Origin: Alloalcanivorax marinus
GTDB lineage: Bacteria; Pseudomonadota; Gammaproteobacteria; Pseudomonadales; Alcanivoracaceae
DNA: 64,000 bases
NCBI RefSeq assembly: GCF_016785095.1
Contig: NZ_JAEKJB010000004.1
Span: forward strand, 1-64,000
Direction of reading: 5' to 3'
Below, one piece after another: positions 1-10,338 of this stretch. Position 1 is the first letter of the stretch. The number at the start of each line of letters is the position of its first letter. The notes below the pieces were generated by a model. It had not been told where the DNA came from, searched no databases, and saw only the letters and a list, made by a program, of their open reading frames with translations. The translations under genes and the position numbers were made by a program.

Positions 1-11
1 GGTCGCGTCAT
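1..11 (-). CDS. Start of a gene running off the left edge (probably the next nic gene)
   Basis: An ATG on the minus strand at 11-9 is preceded by an AGGAG Shine-Dalgarno about seven bases upstream. It follows the nicD stop by 23 bases, as the next gene of the same operon would. Only Met-Thr-Arg and part of a fourth codon are visible, so the product cannot be read. In nicotinate clusters the partners of nicC and nicD are nicX, nicE and nicF, and one of these is the likely identity by context only. Confidence 0.5.
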
Positions 12-34
12 GCTTCTCTCCTCAAGGAGGCGGC

Positions 35-2040
<2,006 letters not shown>

Positions 2041-2048
2041 CTAGAAAC

Positions 2049-2077
2049 AACGTATACACCATTTATTTGGGGGTCAA
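2049..2077 (-). promoter_or_regulatory. nicC promoter block, near-identical to the one at 9559-9587
   Basis: Read on the minus strand, this stretch starts with a -35-like TTGACC, then ATAAATGGTGTATACGTT containing a possible -10 (TATACG at 15 bases, or TACGTT at 17). It lies 45 bases upstream of the nicC start. The same block, with only three or four differences in the middle, precedes the molybdopterin-subunit gene at 9559-9587. Two operons sharing such a block suggests common control. The GTGTATAC part resembles the other operator-like sites nearby. That it is the target of a NicR-type repressor is inference. Confidence 0.65.
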
Positions 2078-2200
2078 CCCTCTTTTTGCTCCCGGTCATT
2101 ATTTCAGCATCTGTTCGTTGACAAGCAGGAAAAAGGCGTTAACGGCCGCTTGGACCCCGAGAAATAAAGGGTTTGGAGCGAGACCCTCAAGCAGGGCCCC

Positions 2201-2252
2201 TTTATGGTGCGTACACGCTGATTTTGAAATAAAACAGTGCATGCACCATAAA
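2201..2252. promoter_or_regulatory. Pair of facing operator-like sites (TTTATGGTGC / GCACCATAAA)
   Basis: TTTATGGTGCGTACAC at 2201-2216 faces GTGCATGCACCATAAA at 2237-2252, giving a perfect ten-base inverted repeat TTTATGGTGC with a 32-base spacer. Each half carries a GTG(N4)CAC dyad. The pair lies between the end of the RND gene and the nicC promoter, and a weaker pair sits upstream of nicA. Dyads of this size are typical targets of MarR- or GntR-family dimers, and NicR of P. putida is a MarR-type repressor. Assignment to a regulator is inferred. Confidence 0.55.
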
Positions 2253-2296
2253 CAGGAAAGGCGCGGCGCCCCGCACCGGTTCGGGGCGGGGTGGAA

Positions 2297-5200
2297 TCAG
2301 GGGCGGGCCGGCGTTTTGCCCAGCGACAGCACGCTGGCGGTGAGTGCCGGCAGGAAGGTCACGGTCACCAGGGCGGTACCAAGCAGCCCGAACAGCACGA
2401 TGGCGCCCACGCCACGGTAAAGCTCGGTGCCCTCGCCCGGGATAAGAACCAAGGGGGCCAGGCCGCACACCGTGGTGATGGTGGTCATGGCGATGGGTCT
2501 GAGGCGGCTGCTTACCGCTTCGCTCACCGCCTCCGCCACGGGCAGCCCCTGGCGCCGGTTGGTGAGCGCCTCATGGACAATCAGGATTGGATTGTTGACC
2601 ACCGTGCCCATCAGGATCAGAAAGCCAAGCATGGAGATCATGTCGAACGGTTGATTGAACCCGGGCAGGCCCAGCGCCGGCAGCAGGGCTCCGGCGCCGT
2701 TAAGCAGGGTCAGGCCGAGAATACCGCTGGCGATGCCGACCGGAATGGTGGTCATGATCAGCAGCGGATAGCCCCAGTGGGTGAAGATCGCCACCAGCAG
2801 CAGGTAGATCAACAGCAGGGCCACCACATAGTTGCCGGTCAACGCCTCACGGGTGGCGTCCAATTGATCGCTGGCCCCGGAAATGTCGACGCTGATCTGC
2901 GGCGGGATGAGGCCCTCGGCGCGCAGCGCGCCGATTACGTCCTCGCGCACCAGACGCACACCGGTTTCCAGTGCCACCTCCCTGGGGGGAATGATGTTCA
3001 GTGTCACCGTGCGGCGACCATTGACCCGGCGCACGGTACTGGTATCCACGGTTTCCTCCAGGCGAGCCAGGGAAGACAGAGGCACGCTGGTGCCCTGGGG
3101 TGTTTGCACCGGCAGGCCGGGCAGGGCGGCCAGGCGTGGCGTCACGCCCCGGTTGCCGTAGGCGTAGATATCCACCTTGTCATCGCCGAGGAAGAACTCG
3201 TCCAGGTAGGCGCCGTCGGTAAGCGCCGCCACGGTGAAGCCCAGGTCCTGGGCACTGAGGCCCACTTCCGCGGCCCGTTCCCAGTCCGGCCGTACTTCCA
3301 GCAGCGGCTGGGCCAGGGACAAGCTGCCGGGCTGGGTCTGAATGCGCGGGTTGTCGAACACCTGCCCGGCGCGCCGGTAGGCGGCCCGGGCCACCTGGAA
3401 CAGGGTCGCCAGGTCGCTGCCGGCGATGTCCAGGTTGACGCTGCGGGTGCCGCCGTCGTTGCTGGAGATGATCGACCCCCGGGCGGCGAAGGCGCGCATG
3501 CCCGGGTATTGCTCATAGAAAGCGGTAAGCGCGTCCATCAGGGGTTCCATGTGGCCCGGGTCCACCGGCTCGGCGATCACCCGCAGGCCCTGGGCGTCCA
3601 CATACAGGTTCAGGTAGCGCACCGGTGGCGCCGGCAGTTCACCGGCTTCCCAGGCGGCCGGGTCGGCGTCCACCAACGGCAGGAAATGGGCCTGGACCTG
3701 ATCGCCGATCCCGGTCATGGCCTCGAGATTGTAGCCCGGTGGCGCGTTCATGGAGGCGAAGGTCTTGGCTTCTTCCCCTTCGGGCAGGTACTCCGCCGGC
3801 GGTGTGAGCAGCACGATCACCAGGGTGCCACCGAGCAGGGTGGTGGCGATCACCACCGCGCGCCGCCCGGCGCTGGCGCTCAGCCAGCGGGACAGGCCGT
3901 GCAGACGGCCCAGCCAGCGGCTTTCCTGGCGCTGATGATCGAACACGGCAGCGAAATCCAGCCGCGCCGCCAGGGTCGGTATTACCGTCATCGCCACCAG
4001 CATCGACACCAGGATCGAGGCCGCCACGGCGATGGCGATATCGGAATAGAGCTGGCCCGCTTCCTGGGTGATGAATACCACCGGCAGGAATACCAGCACC
4101 GTGGTCAGGGTGGAGGCGAACACCGCGGGCCACACCTTGCGGATACCCTCCACGGAGGCCCGGAACCGGTCCAGCCCCCGGCGCCGCTCGATCTCGATGC
4201 TCTCCAGCACGACGATGGAATTGTCCAGAGTCATGCCGATGGCGAACGCCACCCCGGCCAGGGAGATCACGTTGATGGTGCGCCCGGCCAGCAACAGGCC
4301 GAGGAAAGCGGCGATGGTACAGATTGGAATGCCGATTACGCCCAGGGCGGTAACCCGCACCGAGCGCAGGAACAGGAACATCACCAGGGTGGCGAACAGC
4401 GCGCCGATCGCCAGGTTGATCCAGACATTGCGTACCGAGGCTTCCACATAACGCACGTCGTCGGAGATCAGGCCCATGCGCAGGCCCGCCGGTTCCAGCA
4501 CCTCCTGTTCAATCAACGCCACCTGATCGAACATGGCGTACTTGATGTCGATGACGTTGGCGCCGCTCTCCCGACGCACCGCCAGGGTGATCACCGGGTC
4601 GCCATTGACCCGCGACAGGCCGCGCACCGGGAAGTGGTCCAGTTCCACCTCGGCCACATCGCGCAGGCGGATCACGCCGTCGCCACGGCGCGTGAGCACC
4701 AGATCAAGCAACGCCGGCACCTGGTCGAAGCGACCCACGGTGCGCAGCAGGTAACGGCGTTTGCCGCTGTCCACCTCGCCGCCGGACACATCCCTGTTGC
4801 GCTGGCGCAGGGCGTCGCGCACGTCCATCACCGTGAGCCCGCGCTCCGCCAGCCGTTGCGGGTCCAGCAGCACACGTACCTGGCGTTCGGCGCCGCCGCG
4901 CAACTCCACCTGGGAGACCCCCTCGACGCTTTCCATGCGGGTACGCACATTGTCGTCGATGAAGTCGCGCATCATGTCCAGGTCCAGGTCCTTGGGATTA
5001 CCGGACTGGGGGGCCACCCAGAAGTACATGAAGGCATTGGCGGAGAAGGACGTGGACAGAATACGCGGCTGGTCCACGTTGTCCGGGTAGTCCGGCACCT
5101 GGCTGAGGGCGTTGTTGACGCGGATCAGCGTTTCGGTGATGTCCACGCCAAATGGAAATTCCAACTCGATTTCCGCCTCGCCACTGTAGGCGGTGGCGGT

Positions 5201-5434
5201 GAGTCGTCGCAGGTTCGGTACGTTGCGCAGATATTCTTCCTGCTCGATGAGGATTTCCTTTTCCACATCCTGAGGCGTGGCGCCGGGCCAGCGGGTCTGC
5301 ACCGTGATGGTGCGCACCTCCAGGTCGGGAATCATCTGCACCGGGATACGCAGTGCCGCGAGAATACCCAGCAGGGTGATGATCAGCACCACCACGGTCA
5401 TCAAGGTCCCGTTACGGACGATCTTCTCGAACAC
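2297..5434 (-). CDS. RND-family efflux permease (AcrB/HAE-like)
   Basis: A 1045-residue inner-membrane proton-driven transporter with the two-fold repeated RND layout: a first membrane helix near residues 10-30, a large periplasmic loop, helix clusters near 335-540 and 860-1040, and a second periplasmic loop between them. GMTLDNSIVVLE around residue 400 corresponds to the TM4 proton-relay stretch. WPGATPQDVEKEI in the porter domain is typical of the family. The likely start is GTG, six bases after the adaptor gene stop. No outer-membrane channel gene is adjacent. The gene sits between nicC and the dehydrogenase genes on the same strand, so export of a pyridine intermediate is possible, but the substrate cannot be read. 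Confidence 0.88.
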   Translation of the reverse strand: MFEKIVRNGTLMTVVVLIITLLGILAALRIPVQMIPDLEVRTITVQTRWPGATPQDVEKEILIEQEEYLRNVPNLRRLTATAYSGEAEIELEFPFGVDITETLIRVNNALSQVPDYPDNVDQPRILSTSFSANAFMYFWVAPQSGNPKDLDLDMMRDFIDDNVRTRMESVEGVSQVELRGGAERQVRVLLDPQRLAERGLTVMDVRDALRQRNRDVSGGEVDSGKRRYLLRTVGRFDQVPALLDLVLTRRGDGVIRLRDVAEVELDHFPVRGLSRVNGDPVITLAVRRESGANVIDIKYAMFDQVALIEQEVLEPAGLRMGLISDDVRYVEASVRNVWINLAIGALFATLVMFLFLRSVRVTALGVIGIPICTIAAFLGLLLAGRTINVISLAGVAFAIGMTLDNSIVVLESIEIERRRGLDRFRASVEGIRKVWPAVFASTLTTVLVFLPVVFITQEAGQLYSDIAIAVAASILVSMLVAMTVIPTLAARLDFAAVFDHQRQESRWLGRLHGLSRWLSASAGRRAVVIATTLLGGTLVIVLLTPPAEYLPEGEEAKTFASMNAPPGYNLEAMTGIGDQVQAHFLPLVDADPAAWEAGELPAPPVRYLNLYVDAQGLRVIAEPVDPGHMEPLMDALTAFYEQYPGMRAFAARGSIISSNDGGTRSVNLDIAGSDLATLFQVARAAYRRAGQVFDNPRIQTQPGSLSLAQPLLEVRPDWERAAEVGLSAQDLGFTVAALTDGAYLDEFFLGDDKVDIYAYGNRGVTPRLAALPGLPVQTPQGTSVPLSSLARLEETVDTSTVRRVNGRRTVTLNIIPPREVALETGVRLVREDVIGALRAEGLIPPQISVDISGASDQLDATREALTGNYVVALLLIYLLLVAIFTHWGYPLLIMTTIPVGIASGILGLTLLNGAGALLPALGLPGFNQPFDMISMLGFLILMGTVVNNPILIVHEALTNRRQGLPVAEAVSEAVSSRLRPIAMTTITTVCGLAPLVLIPGEGTELYRGVGAIVLFGLLGTALVTVTFLPALTASVLSLGKTPARP

Positions 5435-5440
5435 GGGCGG

Positions 5441-6526
5441 TTACTCCGGGGCCGGTCGGTCGGACGGACCCGATGGGTGAATCCGTAACTCACGACCGTC
5501 GCTGAGGCTCTCGTTGCCGCGTACCACTACCCGGTCGCCGGCGCTCAGGCCCTCCAGCACGGTGACCCGGTCGTCCAGGCCCGGCCCCACGCGCAGGCGC
5601 TGCTCGCGGGCCAGCAGCTTGCCATCCCGAGACTCGGCCACCCACACGGTGACGCGGCCGTCCGGATAGCGCACCAGGGCGTCCCGGGGTATCGCCAGGC
5701 TGGCGGTGTCGCCGCGCAGCACCAGGGTGGCGCGGGCCGACATGCCGGGCGTCATCGGCGGCGGCTCGGTGACCCGGGCGCGCAACAGAAAGGTGCGGGA
5801 ATCCGGGTCGTTGACCGGCACGATGGCGGTGATGCGGGCATCGTGGGCCGGGCCGGCGTCTCCGCCCAGACGTACGGTCAGCACGTTGTCCTTATCGAGG
5901 CGGGGGAAGTACTCCTGAGGCACCGCGAAATCGGCGCGCAGCTCCTGCAGATTGACCAGCTCCAGCACGGCGGTGCCCGGCGTCACCCATTCGCCGACCT
6001 CGGTGAGCTTGCCGCTGATCACGCCGTCGAACGGCGCGGTGAGGGTATGGCGGCGCAGCAGGGCCTCCTGGCGGCGCTGCTCCACCCGCGCCGCGGCCAG
6101 GGCGGCCTCGGCGATTTCCAACTCCGATTCCAGGCCGCGCACCTCGGTGGCGGCGATGCTGCGCCTTGCCGCCAGGGTGCTCGCCTCGTTGAGCCGGCGG
6201 CGGGCATCGTCACGGGCCGCCCGGGCCTCCTCGGCGGCGGCCCGGGCGCTGTCACGGGCCAGCCGGTTGAGTTCCGCGTCCAGCTCCAGGAGCACGTCCC
6301 CCCGGGCCACGCTGTCGCCCGGTTCCACCTTCAGCCCGGTAACCTGGCCGGCCACGGCGGTGGACAGCAGCGCGCCACGACGGGCGGTGATGGTGCCGGT
6401 GAGTGGCAGGTGTTCCTCGCGATGCTCGGCGCGCACCTCGGCCAGGGTCACCGGCTCGGCGGCGGATGCGCCCCCGGTCCAGAGCAATACCACCAACGCC
6501 CACCACGGGCGGGTTCCGCTAACCAT
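5441..6526 (-). CDS. RND periplasmic adaptor (membrane fusion protein, HlyD/AcrA-like)
   Basis: A 361-residue periplasmic adaptor with an N-terminal signal peptide (hydrophobic core WWALVVLLWTGGASAA). A lipoyl-like half motif (GLKVEPGDSVARGDVLLELD) precedes a long Ala/Arg/Glu-rich coiled-coil hairpin at about residues 90-160. The second lipoyl half (LTAPFDGVISGKLTEVGEWV) follows, then the beta-barrel and membrane-proximal domains. There is no lipobox, so it is probably soluble or held by the pump. It precedes the permease by six bases in one transcript. The upstream gap to the mocA-like gene is 91 bases without an obvious terminator, so read-through from the dehydrogenase operon is possible. 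Confidence 0.88.
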   Translation of the reverse strand: MVSGTRPWWALVVLLWTGGASAAEPVTLAEVRAEHREEHLPLTGTITARRGALLSTAVAGQVTGLKVEPGDSVARGDVLLELDAELNRLARDSARAAAEEARAARDDARRRLNEASTLAARRSIAATEVRGLESELEIAEAALAAARVEQRRQEALLRRHTLTAPFDGVISGKLTEVGEWVTPGTAVLELVNLQELRADFAVPQEYFPRLDKDNVLTVRLGGDAGPAHDARITAIVPVNDPDSRTFLLRARVTEPPPMTPGMSARATLVLRGDTASLAIPRDALVRYPDGRVTVWVAESRDGKLLAREQRLRVGPGLDDRVTVLEGLSAGDRVVVRGNESLSDGRELRIHPSGPSDRPAPE

Positions 6527-6617
6527 CCGCTACCCCTGTTAATGATTCCGGTTATCAGTTACGGAGTGGCATTAGGCCAAGTCGGTGGACCCGGATCAAG
6601 CAAGAGGGTTGCCGGGG

Positions 6618-7214
6618 TCAGGCGTGGGGGAGGTCACCAGGGCGATCCACATCGCGGAGCACGCCGGGGTCGCTCACCGGCAGCTCGATCAACGACTCAC
6701 GATGGCGGGCGATCAGGTCCCGAGCGCCGTCGCCATCGGCCCGGGCAGCGAGCTCGGGCCAGAAGGCGCGGCCAAACAACACCGGGAAACCCGGCACGCC
6801 GTCCAGGAGCGGGCGCACGATGCGCGTGGCGCCGGCCCGGGCGAGCAGGGCCTGAACGGTGGCGTCGCTGACCCAGGGCATGTCGCCGAGCCACAGGGCC
6901 GCCACCGAGGCGGGATCATCGCTGGCGAGCAAGGCGGTGAAGGCATCGCCGATGCTGGCTCCCAGGCCCCGGTCGGCACGGGGCGCGCGCAGCACCCGTG
7001 CATCACCCAACCCCAGCTCGGCGGGGTCGTCGTCAATGCGGATCACCACGGCCACGCGGTCGAAGAAGGTCCGCGCCCGGTCCAGGGTGGTGGTGATCAA
7101 GGGGCGGCCATCGGCGAGTGGCACGCGCCGTTTATCGGCACCAAAGCGGCGTGCCCGACCGGCGGCGGCGACCACCGCCAGGGCTTGGCACGGATCGGCG
7201 CCGCTATCGGTCAC
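6618..7214 (-). CDS. Molybdenum cofactor cytidylyltransferase, MocA-like NTP transferase
   Basis: A 198-residue MobA/MocA-type nucleotidyltransferase. It has the N-terminal nucleotide-binding loop VVAAAGRARRFGADKR and the metal-binding LWLGDMPWVS. In the xanthine dehydrogenase family such proteins attach CMP to molybdopterin to form the MCD cofactor. The start is taken as GTG at 7214, which overlaps the stop of the upstream molybdopterin subunit (GTGA). Upstream in-frame codons lie inside that gene and encode no family sequence. Coupling to the dehydrogenase gene argues for a dedicated cofactor-maturation role in nicotinate oxidation. A GTP-specific MobA role is less likely in this context. 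Confidence 0.85.
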   Translation of the reverse strand: MTDSGADPCQALAVVAAAGRARRFGADKRRVPLADGRPLITTTLDRARTFFDRVAVVIRIDDDPAELGLGDARVLRAPRADRGLGASIGDAFTALLASDDPASVAALWLGDMPWVSDATVQALLARAGATRIVRPLLDGVPGFPVLFGRAFWPELAARADGDGARDLIARHRESLIELPVSDPGVLRDVDRPGDLPHA

Positions 7215-9478
7215 ACCGCTTCCCGGGCGCCGGCGGCCAGGGTGGCGCGCACCCGATCCGCGGTGAAGGGCGGACGCCGGAAACGCACCCCGGTGGCGTC
7301 GAACAGAGCATTGGCGATGGCCGGCGCGGCGGGCAGGGCGGTGGATTCGCCCACGCCCAGAGGCGGGGTCTCGGGCGGCTCCAGCAGCAGCAGATCGATG
7401 TCCGGCAACTCGGAGAACCGCAGCAGCGGGTAACCGCCCCATTCCCGGGCCGCCGGGCGACCGTCCTCGAACGGCACGCTCTCCTTCAGGGTGCGGCCCA
7501 GCATCTGGATGATGTTGCCGTGAACCTGATGGCGTACCCCGGCGGGGTTGATCATCAGGCCGGCGTCCTGGGACACCACCAGCCGTTGCACGCGGATCTC
7601 GCCGCTGTCCGGATGCACCTTGAGGAAGGCCACCCAGGCCGCCAACGCGGCGCCGAAACCCGGGAACTTGCTGTGCACATAGCGGGCATAGGCCAGCCCG
7701 CGGCCGTGCAGCCAGCCGTCCGCGTCCGGCGCCGGGGCGCGCCGTTGCCGGGGTTGCCAGCCGGCGCGCTCGGCGGCACCGCTCAGCACCGCCCGGGCCC
7801 GTTCATCGTCCAGGTAGCGGAGCCGGTAGGCCAACGGGTCCTCGCCGGCCCGTTCCGCCAGTTCGTCGATGTAGCTCTCATGGGCGAAGGTGTTGGGCAG
7901 CGCCGAAACGCCGCGCAGCCAGGCGGCGCGGATCAGCGTTGGTACGTCGTCGCAGGCGATGTGCCGGGCTGGATAGGCGTAGGGCGGCACGGCGGTGCGG
8001 TCGCCCATCTGGAAAGGTGTCTCCGAGGCGGCCGCCTTGCCGGTCAGGCGCAGCGCCAGGGTGGGTGCGTTGTCGGATGGGTAGCGGGTCAGGAAACGGT
8101 AGCTGGCGGGGGCGCCGTCGGCGGCCTGTTCACCTTCCACGTCCATGACTTGCGCGGCGCCCTTTGGCTCCCACAGGTGTTCCTCCTCGCGGGACAGCTG
8201 CACGCGCACCGGCCGGCCCACGGCACGGCTCAGCAGTGCCGCGTCGGCCCCCACGTCGTCGGCGCAGTTGCGGCCATAGCAGCCGGAGGCTTCCAGGCGC
8301 CGGATCTCGATAATACCTTCATCCAGCTCCAGCAGGCGGGCCAGATCGGCGCGCAGGCTGTGCGGATTCTGGGTGCCGGACCATACCGTCAGACCCTGCT
8401 CGCCATATTCGGCCACCGAGCAGGACGGGCCGATGGAACCATGCAACTGGTAGGGCCAGACATAGGTGCGTCGCAGGGTGGTGGCGCCGGCGGGCGGGTC
8501 GATGTCCTCATCGTCCAGCAGCGGGCGGCGCTGGGCGGGTAGCGCGCGCAGGGCGGCTTCCAGATCCTCGGCACCGTTCAGTGCCGGCAGCGCCGCCGGA
8601 TCCGGCTCGCGCCAGCGCACCCGCAGCTGGCGGGCGGCCTGGATCGCCTGCTCCTCCCGCTCCGCGACCACGCCGATGAAGTCGCCCATCACCACCACCT
8701 CCACCAAGCCGGGCAGACCGGCCACGGAGTCCCGATCCACTTCGATCAGGCTGTTGCCCACGAATTCACCGCGATCCAGGCCGTGGTAGGGCGGGCGCAC
8801 CACGCGCCCGTGCAGCATGCCGGGCACGCGCACATCGTGAACGAAGGTCAGTTCACCCCGGGCCTTGGCGGGGATATCCACCCGCGCCGCCGGCCGGCCC
8901 ACCAGCCGGTAGTCGGCGCGTGGCTTCAGCGGTGCCTCGGCGGCCAGCTTGAGGGCCTCGCGGCGGCCCGCCAGCAGGCTGCCGTAATCGACCCGGCGAG
9001 CCGGATCTTCACGGTCGTGCACGGTGCCCTCGGCTATCACTAGCCGGTCCACCGGCACCTCCAGGCGCGCCGCCGCCAGGGTCCGCAGCCGTTCACGGGC
9101 CTGGGCCGCGGCGATACGTAGCGGCTGGGCGGTGATCTGAATGCTGGCACTGGCGATGGTGGGGCCCTGGTTGGGAACCTCGGAGGGGTGGCCGAGCACC
9201 ATGGTCACGGCCTCGAACGGCACTTCCAACTCCTCGGCCACGATCTGGCCGAGCGCGGTGCGGATGCCGGTGCCCAGATCCACGTGGCCGTTGAAGCCCA
9301 GTACCCGGCCATCGGCCAGCACGGCGATGAACAGCTCCGGCTCCGTGGGCACGAAATCCGAGTGCGTGCCGGGTTGGCCCGGCGCCGGCTTGGGCGTCGG
9401 TTGCGGGTCGCGAAACACCACCAGCACATCGGGCTGGTGGAGCAGGGCGTCGCGGGTTGGCAGGGCGTTGGTTGGCAT
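7211..9478 (-). CDS. Nicotinate dehydrogenase molybdopterin subunit (NicB-like, lacking cytochrome domains)
   Basis: A 755-residue xanthine-dehydrogenase-family molybdopterin subunit with the NicB/isoquinoline-oxidoreductase domain order. A cofactor-binding part containing HVDLGTGIRTALGQIVAEEL comes first, then the a/b hammerhead-like segment (AKARGELTFVHDVRVPGMLHGRVVRPP, about residues 205-235), then the rest of the cofactor domain. PPLGVGESTALPAAPAIANAL near the C-terminus carries the GxGE glutamate typical of the active site. Unlike Pseudomonas NicB (about 1190 residues), there is no CxxCH motif. The ATG at 9478 is preferred over a TTG nine bases upstream. It is co-transcribed with the mocA-like gene and divergent from nicA. 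It presumably hydroxylates nicotinate to 6-hydroxynicotinate together with NicA. Confidence 0.85.
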   Translation of the reverse strand: MPTNALPTRDALLHQPDVLVVFRDPQPTPKPAPGQPGTHSDFVPTEPELFIAVLADGRVLGFNGHVDLGTGIRTALGQIVAEELEVPFEAVTMVLGHPSEVPNQGPTIASASIQITAQPLRIAAAQARERLRTLAAARLEVPVDRLVIAEGTVHDREDPARRVDYGSLLAGRREALKLAAEAPLKPRADYRLVGRPAARVDIPAKARGELTFVHDVRVPGMLHGRVVRPPYHGLDRGEFVGNSLIEVDRDSVAGLPGLVEVVVMGDFIGVVAEREEQAIQAARQLRVRWREPDPAALPALNGAEDLEAALRALPAQRRPLLDDEDIDPPAGATTLRRTYVWPYQLHGSIGPSCSVAEYGEQGLTVWSGTQNPHSLRADLARLLELDEGIIEIRRLEASGCYGRNCADDVGADAALLSRAVGRPVRVQLSREEEHLWEPKGAAQVMDVEGEQAADGAPASYRFLTRYPSDNAPTLALRLTGKAAASETPFQMGDRTAVPPYAYPARHIACDDVPTLIRAAWLRGVSALPNTFAHESYIDELAERAGEDPLAYRLRYLDDERARAVLSGAAERAGWQPRQRRAPAPDADGWLHGRGLAYARYVHSKFPGFGAALAAWVAFLKVHPDSGEIRVQRLVVSQDAGLMINPAGVRHQVHGNIIQMLGRTLKESVPFEDGRPAAREWGGYPLLRFSELPDIDLLLLEPPETPPLGVGESTALPAAPAIANALFDATGVRFRRPPFTADRVRATLAAGAREAV

Positions 9479-9558
9479 AGGCTTCAAATCATCACGCGGT
9501 GTACGGACGCGGGCAAGGGGCGTGGCTGGCGCGGACCCCGGGAATTTTCTGGAGAAAA

Positions 9559-9587
9559 AACGTATACACCATTTATCCGAGGGTCAA
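9559..9587 (-). promoter_or_regulatory. Promoter block of the molybdopterin-subunit operon
   Basis: On the minus strand it reads TTGACC, then ATAAATGGTGTATACGTT, matching the nicC block at 2049-2077 at nearly every position. It lies about 80 bases upstream of the ATG at 9478. The candidate -35 and -10 are TTGACC and TATACG. Confidence 0.65.
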
Positions 9588-9758
9588 GGAAATGAAGGCA
9601 AAGAATTTCCTGCTATTCTGTACGGCCTTGTTGACATCACATTTGATTCTATTTAAAGCTATTTTACCGGCTTTGAGGGGCGGAATTCCGATTTGGAAAC
9701 AATCCCCGCGCCTCTGCCCAACAAGGGTGCACACATTCTAAATCAGCACCAAAAAAGA

Positions 9759-9774
9759 GTGTGTGCCCCATAAA
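9759..9774. promoter_or_regulatory. Operator-like site upstream of nicA
   Basis: GTGTGTGCCCCATAAA matches GTGCATGCACCATAAA at 2237-2252 at most positions. A facing partner, GGGTGCACAC, lies at 9725-9734. The end-to-end spacing (about 54 bases) is close to that of the pair near nicC (52). The position, 58 bases before the nicA ATG, suits a repressor blocking the plus-strand operon. Confidence 0.5.
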
Positions 9775-9831
9775 GTAACGAATAAATACCGTCGCGCACT
9801 TGAACGGTGCGACGTCGGAGAGAGCATACGC

Positions 9832-10338
9832 ATGCCCGCTACAAACAGTGACCGGTCCCAGGACCGGGAACTCCGGCTTACCGTCAACGGTGAGGACCGG
9901 TGCCTCGACGTGGCGCCGTCCACGCCATTGTTGTATGTGCTGCGCAACGATCTGTCCCTGAACGGTCCCAAGTTCGGCTGCGGCTTGGGCGAGTGCGGCG
10001 CCTGCATGGTGCTGGTGGACGGTCGCGCGGCGCGTGCCTGCGTGCTGCCCGCCGGTGCCGTGGAAGGCCACAGCGTCACCACCCTGGAAGGCCTGGCCGA
10101 CGGCGACCGGTTGGACCCGGTGCAACAGGCCTTTATTGATGAGCAGGGCGCGCAATGCGGGTACTGTCTGAACGGTATGATCATGAGCGTGCGGGCCTTG
10201 CTCAACGAGAACCCGGCACCCAGCCGTGAGGCCCTGGTTCGCGCCCTGGATCACAACCTGTGCCGCTGCGGCACTCACCAGGAAATTCTTGCCGCCGCCT
10301 GCCGCGCGGCGGGTCTGGACCAGGAGGGCGACGCATGA
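9832..10338 (+). CDS. nicA: Nicotinate dehydrogenase [2Fe-2S] subunit NicA
   Basis: A 168-residue iron-sulfur subunit of the xanthine dehydrogenase family. The plant-type cluster motif FGCGLGECGAC (C-x4-C-x2-C, with a further Cys in ARAC) is followed by the second helical [2Fe-2S] domain with QCGYC and HNLCRCG. It passes electrons from the molybdenum site to the cytochrome subunit. ATG 9832 is chosen because GGAGAGAG precedes it at normal spacing. A longer frame back to 9763 would run through the operator-like site and lacks a ribosome site. The stop overlaps the start of the next gene (ATGA), so the two are translated together. It is cytoplasmic, with no signal peptide. Confidence 0.9.
   Translation: MPATNSDRSQDRELRLTVNGEDRCLDVAPSTPLLYVLRNDLSLNGPKFGCGLGECGACMVLVDGRAARACVLPAGAVEGHSVTTLEGLADGDRLDPVQQAFIDEQGAQCGYCLNGMIMSVRALLNENPAPSREALVRALDHNLCRCGTHQEILAAACRAAGLDQEGDA

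Larger units (their letters stand above)
9479..9831. promoter_or_regulatory. Divergent control region between the dehydrogenase operons
   Basis: This 353-base AT-richer gap contains no supported gene. It holds the minus-strand promoter block at 9559-9587. A possible plus-strand -35 TTGACA is at 9631-9636, with a weak -10 (TAAAGC, 17-base spacer). Two facing operator-like sites follow, GGGTGCACAC at 9725-9734 and GTGTGTGCCCCATAAA at 9759-9774, resembling the pair at 2201-2252. The nicA ribosome site GGAGAGAG is just before 9832. Control by a NicR-like repressor is inferred, and no regulator gene is present in the window. Confidence 0.6.

Noticed and set aside
2291..5488. Very long open frame on the plus strand opposite the RND permease
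   Set aside because: It is antisense to a clear RND protein. Its translation is low-complexity (His, Gln and Gly-rich), a usual effect of high-GC codon use.
7215..7442. Longer N-terminus for the MocA-like protein
   Set aside because: The extra residues are encoded inside the molybdopterin gene and are not family-like. GTG 7214 in the GTGA overlap is better.
9763..9831. Longer N-terminus for NicA starting at 9763
   Set aside because: It runs through the operator-like site and has no ribosome site. ATG 9832 has a good one and gives the family N-terminus.
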